Positions 62,683 through 64,000 of a stretch of DNA of 64,000 nucleotides are shown one piece after another; within the stretch, counting starts at the first letter, position 1, and each line of letters starts with the position of its first letter. This DNA comes from Patiriisocius marinistellae. Lineage in GTDB: Bacteria; Bacteroidota; Bacteroidia; Flavobacteriales; Flavobacteriaceae. The stretch lies in NCBI RefSeq assembly GCF_009014635.1, contig NZ_BKCF01000001.1, positions 496,001-560,000 of the forward strand, given 5' to 3'. The translations under genes were made by a program, and so were the position numbers. The notes beneath the pieces were generated by a model that was not told the origin of the DNA, did no database searches, and saw only the letters and a program-made list of their open reading frames with translations.

Positions 62683-64000
62683 ATGTTCAAGAATATTTTT
62701 ACAAATTTTAGAGGAAACATTTTCGGCGGTATTACTGCAGGTATTGTCGCTTTACCCTTGGCACTTGCTTTTGGGGTTCAGTCTGGATTAGGACCTAGCG
62801 CGGGTCTTTATGGAGCAATAATGATTGGGTTCTTTGCCTCATTATTTGGAGGTACTAACACTCAGATTTCTGGACCTACTGCACCTATGACTGCGGTATC
62901 TATGGTGGTTATTGCAGGAATTATTGCTGCTAATAACGGGAGTGTTGAAGAAGCCTTACCGTATATTTTACTAGTATTCTTATTAGCAGGATTGTTTCAA
63001 ATTATATTAGGTATTTTAGGGTTAGGTAAATATATTAAATACATTCCTTATCCTGTAGTTTCAGGATTTATGACTGCTATTGGTGTAATTATATTAATTA
63101 CTCAGATTTTACCTATGCTAGGGTATTATACTGTAGATGACAAGGATTATATAAGTGAGTTCAAGCCACAAGCAGAAGAGGTTTTACTTGATAAAATTCT
63201 TCAAGAAGAAGCAGGAGAAGGTATTTTAGTCTTAGAGGATTTTGAAGAAACCGTAAGACGCGCAAAACGTATTAATGGTAATGATATTGATGCAGAAGCG
63301 TTGATACTTGCAAAAACAGCTGGCTCAGGAGTAATGGGGGCTGTAAAGTTAATACCAAGAGCTTTTCAAAATATTAATTTTCTAGAATTAGGGTTAGCGC
63401 TTGTCACTATTTTTATAATCTTTGGTTTTAAACGGATTACTACAAAAGTACCAAGTACCCTCGTAGCATTGTTAGTTGTAAGTGCGGCAGCTTACTTTTT
63501 AAAGTGGGATTATAAGCCTATTTCTGAAATCCCATCAGGATTTCCAGGTTTAAACCTAGACATGTTTGCTAATTTTAGCTTAGGGCAAATTTCTCCATAT
63601 ATTTTTACAGCATTGACCTTATCCTTTTTAGGAGCAATTGACTCGTTATTAACATCTGTTGTTGCAGATAATATGACTAAAACTAAGCACAACCCTAACC
63701 AAGAATTAATAGGGCAAGGAATAGGTAACTCTGTAGCATCACTTTTTGGTGGACTTCCAGGTGCAGGAGCTACAATTAGAACTGTTGTAAACATAAATAG
63801 TGGAGGAACTACAAAACTTTCGGGTATGATTGCTGCAGCTGTATTATTGATAATTACATTGGTTTTAGCACCTGTAGCATCACAAATTCCAGCAGCTGTA
63901 CTAGCGGGTATTTTAATTACAGTAGGTATTGGGGTTATGGATTATAAAGGTTTAAAAGCAATTCCAAAAATGCCAAGAAGTGAAGTTGTTGTAATGCTTG
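62683..64000 (+). CDS. SulP-family anion transporter, N-terminal part
   Basis: The first 439 codons of a SulP transporter, cut by the window edge. It has IFGGITAGIVALPLALAFGVQSGLGPSAGLYGA, NTQISGPTAPMTAVS, the FLGAIDSLLTSVVADN segment and GQGIGNSVASLFGGLPGAGATIRT, which fit the bicarbonate/sulfate branch. An about 90-residue loop lies in the middle (about 150-225), between two membrane blocks. It differs from the SulP at 6322, which lacks this loop. A STAS domain would be expected beyond the edge. Confidence 0.9.
   Translation, partial: MFKNIFTNFRGNIFGGITAGIVALPLALAFGVQSGLGPSAGLYGAIMIGFFASLFGGTNTQISGPTAPMTAVSMVVIAGIIAANNGSVEEALPYILLVFLLAGLFQIILGILGLGKYIKYIPYPVVSGFMTAIGVIILITQILPMLGYYTVDDKDYISEFKPQAEEVLLDKILQEEAGEGILVLEDFEETVRRAKRINGNDIDAEALILAKTAGSGVMGAVKLIPRAFQNINFLELGLALVTIFIIFGFKRITTKVPSTLVALLVVSAAAYFLKWDYKPISEIPSGFPGLNLDMFANFSLGQISPYIFTALTLSFLGAIDSLLTSVVADNMTKTKHNPNQELIGQGIGNSVASLFGGLPGAGATIRTVVNINSGGTTKLSGMIAAAVLLIITLVLAPVASQIPAAVLAGILITVGIGVMDYKGLKAIPKMPRSEVVVML

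Noticed and set aside
1-64000. CRISPR array, tRNA, rRNA, prophage or transposon
   Set aside because: No regularly spaced repeats, no cloverleaf or rRNA stretch and no recombinase or phage structural genes were seen.

Overview
The window is a contiguous piece of an AT-rich chromosome from a marine-type member of the Flavobacteriaceae (Bacteroidota). The evidence is the gene set: Bat operon, IPExxxVDY protein next to pyruvate kinase, acpP-fabF-rnc, beta-barrel-family TonB receptor, TSP3-repeat OmpA, viroplasmin-type RNase H, CarboxypepD-like folds and many short lipoproteins. Several genes also carry the Bacteroidota promoter form TTG-N19-TAnnTTTG, and starts lack Shine-Dalgarno sequences. The genus cannot be fixed from what is visible. 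No rRNA, tRNA, transposase, prophage or CRISPR was seen, so this is mostly core chromosome.

Layout. 1-9.2 kb: a partial TonB-type receptor, lepA, a cation/proton antiporter, a translationally coupled UspA-SulP pair, and an AhpD-like peroxidase. 9.4-18.2 kb: recJ, a peptidoglycan-binding protein, a lipoprotein alpha/beta hydrolase, lpxH, a queD-like gene, two tiny membrane proteins, a MATE exporter, a GNAT, a second Usp and another hydrolase. 18.2-26.9 kb: the AddB-type and AddA-type recombination nuclease genes, on one strand but separated by ompA and kbl. 27-31.2 kb: Mn-type SOD, then a 650-bp intergenic region with two near-identical small RNA genes, then purF and a PfkB kinase. 31.3-37.8 kb: a lipoprotein, RNase H, purN, then acpP-fabF-rnc, the IPExxxVDY gene and pyk. 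37.8-53 kb: a mosaic of envelope and metabolic genes, including a secreted protein overlapping an LRR lipoprotein, dinB, patatin, CYTH, CAP, 3-hydroxyanthranilate dioxygenase, ALDH7, phosphatase, AlbA_2 and SDR genes. 53-62.2 kb: the Bat operon (moxR, DUF58, BatD-like, batA-E). 62.3-64 kb: a small secreted protein and a second SulP transporter running off the edge.

Two signals are not explained by ordinary annotation. First, at 27.88-28.21 kb on the minus strand there are two tandem copies of a 49-bp block (48/49 identical). Each begins just after a TATATTT promoter element and runs into its own, different, intrinsic terminator: two paralogous small RNA genes of about 75 nt. Second, the decamer CTTCGGAAAT (or its complement ATTTCCGAAG) occurs 16 times by my count, about 100-fold more than base composition predicts. 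It is found on both strands, in four coding phases and between genes, so it looks like a genome-wide DNA-level signal. A related family of short TTTCCGC/GCGGAAA hairpins sits just upstream of several start codons.
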